Shown: positions 46,814 through 47,146 of the stretch, piece after piece
Numbering within the stretch: position 1 is the stretch's first letter
Layout: the number at the start of each line of letters is the position of its first letter
Assembly (NCBI GenBank): GCA_030838045.1
Contig: JAUTXN010000197.1
Location: forward strand, 1 to 47,146
Direction of reading: 5' to 3'
Source: Acidimicrobiaceae bacterium
Lineage (GTDB): Bacteria > Actinomycetota > Acidimicrobiia > Acidimicrobiales > Palsa-688
Length of the DNA: 47,146 bases
Made by a program: the position numbers and the translations under genes
The notes under the pieces: model-generated
What the model saw: the letters and a program-made list of their open reading frames with translations, nothing else
Told to the model about the DNA's origin: nothing
Databases searched by the model: none

Positions 46814-47146
46814 TCAGCCCTGGCCGCGGGCACAGCTCTCGACCCGGGCGATGTCGGTCGGGAACTTGTCGCTACGGCCGTCGGTCTTGTGGGCGCCGGC
46901 CAGCACCACGTTGCCAATCACCTCGTCCTCTGCGGGTGCCGCACCGCCTATAGCGGCCGCCCCGGTCTGGGCCTTCGCCGCATCGTCATACACATACGCC
47001 CCGATCTGCGAGCCGACGGCGAGCGTCGAAGTATCGGCCTGGTCGTGTAGGTCTATTTGGAACTCGGCTTTGGCGTCGAAACGTGGCTGGCTAAGCGCGG
47101 TGTCCTCGTTTGTGACGTCGAAACTGTTCCGTTTGAGGCACGTGTT
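46814..47146 (-). CDS. Partial protein of unknown function, cut by window edge
   Basis: An uninterrupted minus-strand frame of 110 codons runs from the right edge to a TGA at 46814-46816. It has regular codon use and includes SFDVTNEDTALSQPRFDAKA, GSQIGAYVYDDAAKAQTGAA and DEVIGNVVLAGAH. The N-terminus lies outside the window. Its Ala/Gly/Thr-rich composition could suit a secreted or surface protein, but I do not recognise it. Confidence 0.55.
   Translation of the reverse strand, partial: NTCLKRNSFDVTNEDTALSQPRFDAKAEFQIDLHDQADTSTLAVGSQIGAYVYDDAAKAQTGAAAIGGAAPAEDEVIGNVVLAGAHKTDGRSDKFPTDIARVESCARGQG

Noticed and set aside
46421-47050. A 209-residue plus-strand frame near the right end
   Set aside because: Half of it is antisense to a better minus-strand frame, and the N-terminal half is Arg/Ser-rich without any recognisable motif.

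Overview
The window is GC-rich throughout, with many GTG/TTG starts and stop/start overlaps. It carries a fused E2-E1 2-oxoglutarate dehydrogenase (Kgd type), a hallmark of Actinobacteria. NuoD, 2-oxoglutarate dehydrogenase and a tyrosinase point to an aerobically respiring organism. My best inference is an uncultured or little-studied high-GC actinobacterium, perhaps in or near Acidimicrobiia; the class assignment is a guess.

Layout. 0-12.8 kb: an NYN-S1 RNA-binding protein with a long disordered tail, kgd, ettA and a run of small housekeeping or unknown genes (epimerase, nitrobindin, CPBP protease, GNAT, TauE/SafE). 12.9-17.1 kb: a pirin, then a MarR regulator divergent from a two-subunit B12-dependent acyl-CoA mutase whose active-site residues fit isobutyryl-CoA mutase; a perfect palindrome lies between them. 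17.2-22.6 kb: a two-component system translationally coupled to an orphan nuoD, then an HATPase protein with a collagen-like linker and an L,D-transpeptidase lipoprotein. 22.7-27.0 kb: a hybrid histidine kinase downstream of a secreted subtilase ending in 21 perfect NGSAW repeats.

27.1-32.4 kb is the most unusual part. It is a minus-strand operon, grdE-grdB-grdC-trx-grdA-NYN, related to clostridial glycine/sarcosine/betaine reductase. Both grdB and grdA are split by an in-frame TGA exactly where the clostridial proteins carry selenocysteine, and each TGA is followed by a hairpin that fits the bacterial SECIS layout. A selenocysteine tRNA (anticodon TCA) lies at 44.0 kb. The GrdE homologue has no cysteine in its first 273 residues, so it lacks the usual precursor of the pyruvoyl cofactor. 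No GrdD or thioredoxin reductase gene is present in the window. The system therefore looks like a divergent selenoprotein reductase whose substrate is probably not handled as in clostridial glycine reductase.

32.5-47.1 kb: a LysM/degenerate M23 envelope protein and a CASTOR/POLLUX-type channel. Next comes a RuBisCO-like protein overlapping a cupin, followed on the other strand by a CoA-binding protein and an O-acetylhomoserine sulfhydrylase; together these suggest methylthioadenosine salvage through methanethiol to methionine. Then come OsmC, two unknown genes, a tyrosinase with a partner protein, tRNA-Sec, a PNPOx-like protein, DUF3291, GPP34, and a partial gene cut by the right edge. The stretches 43372-43989, 44727-45062 and 46212-46813 hold no gene I can support.
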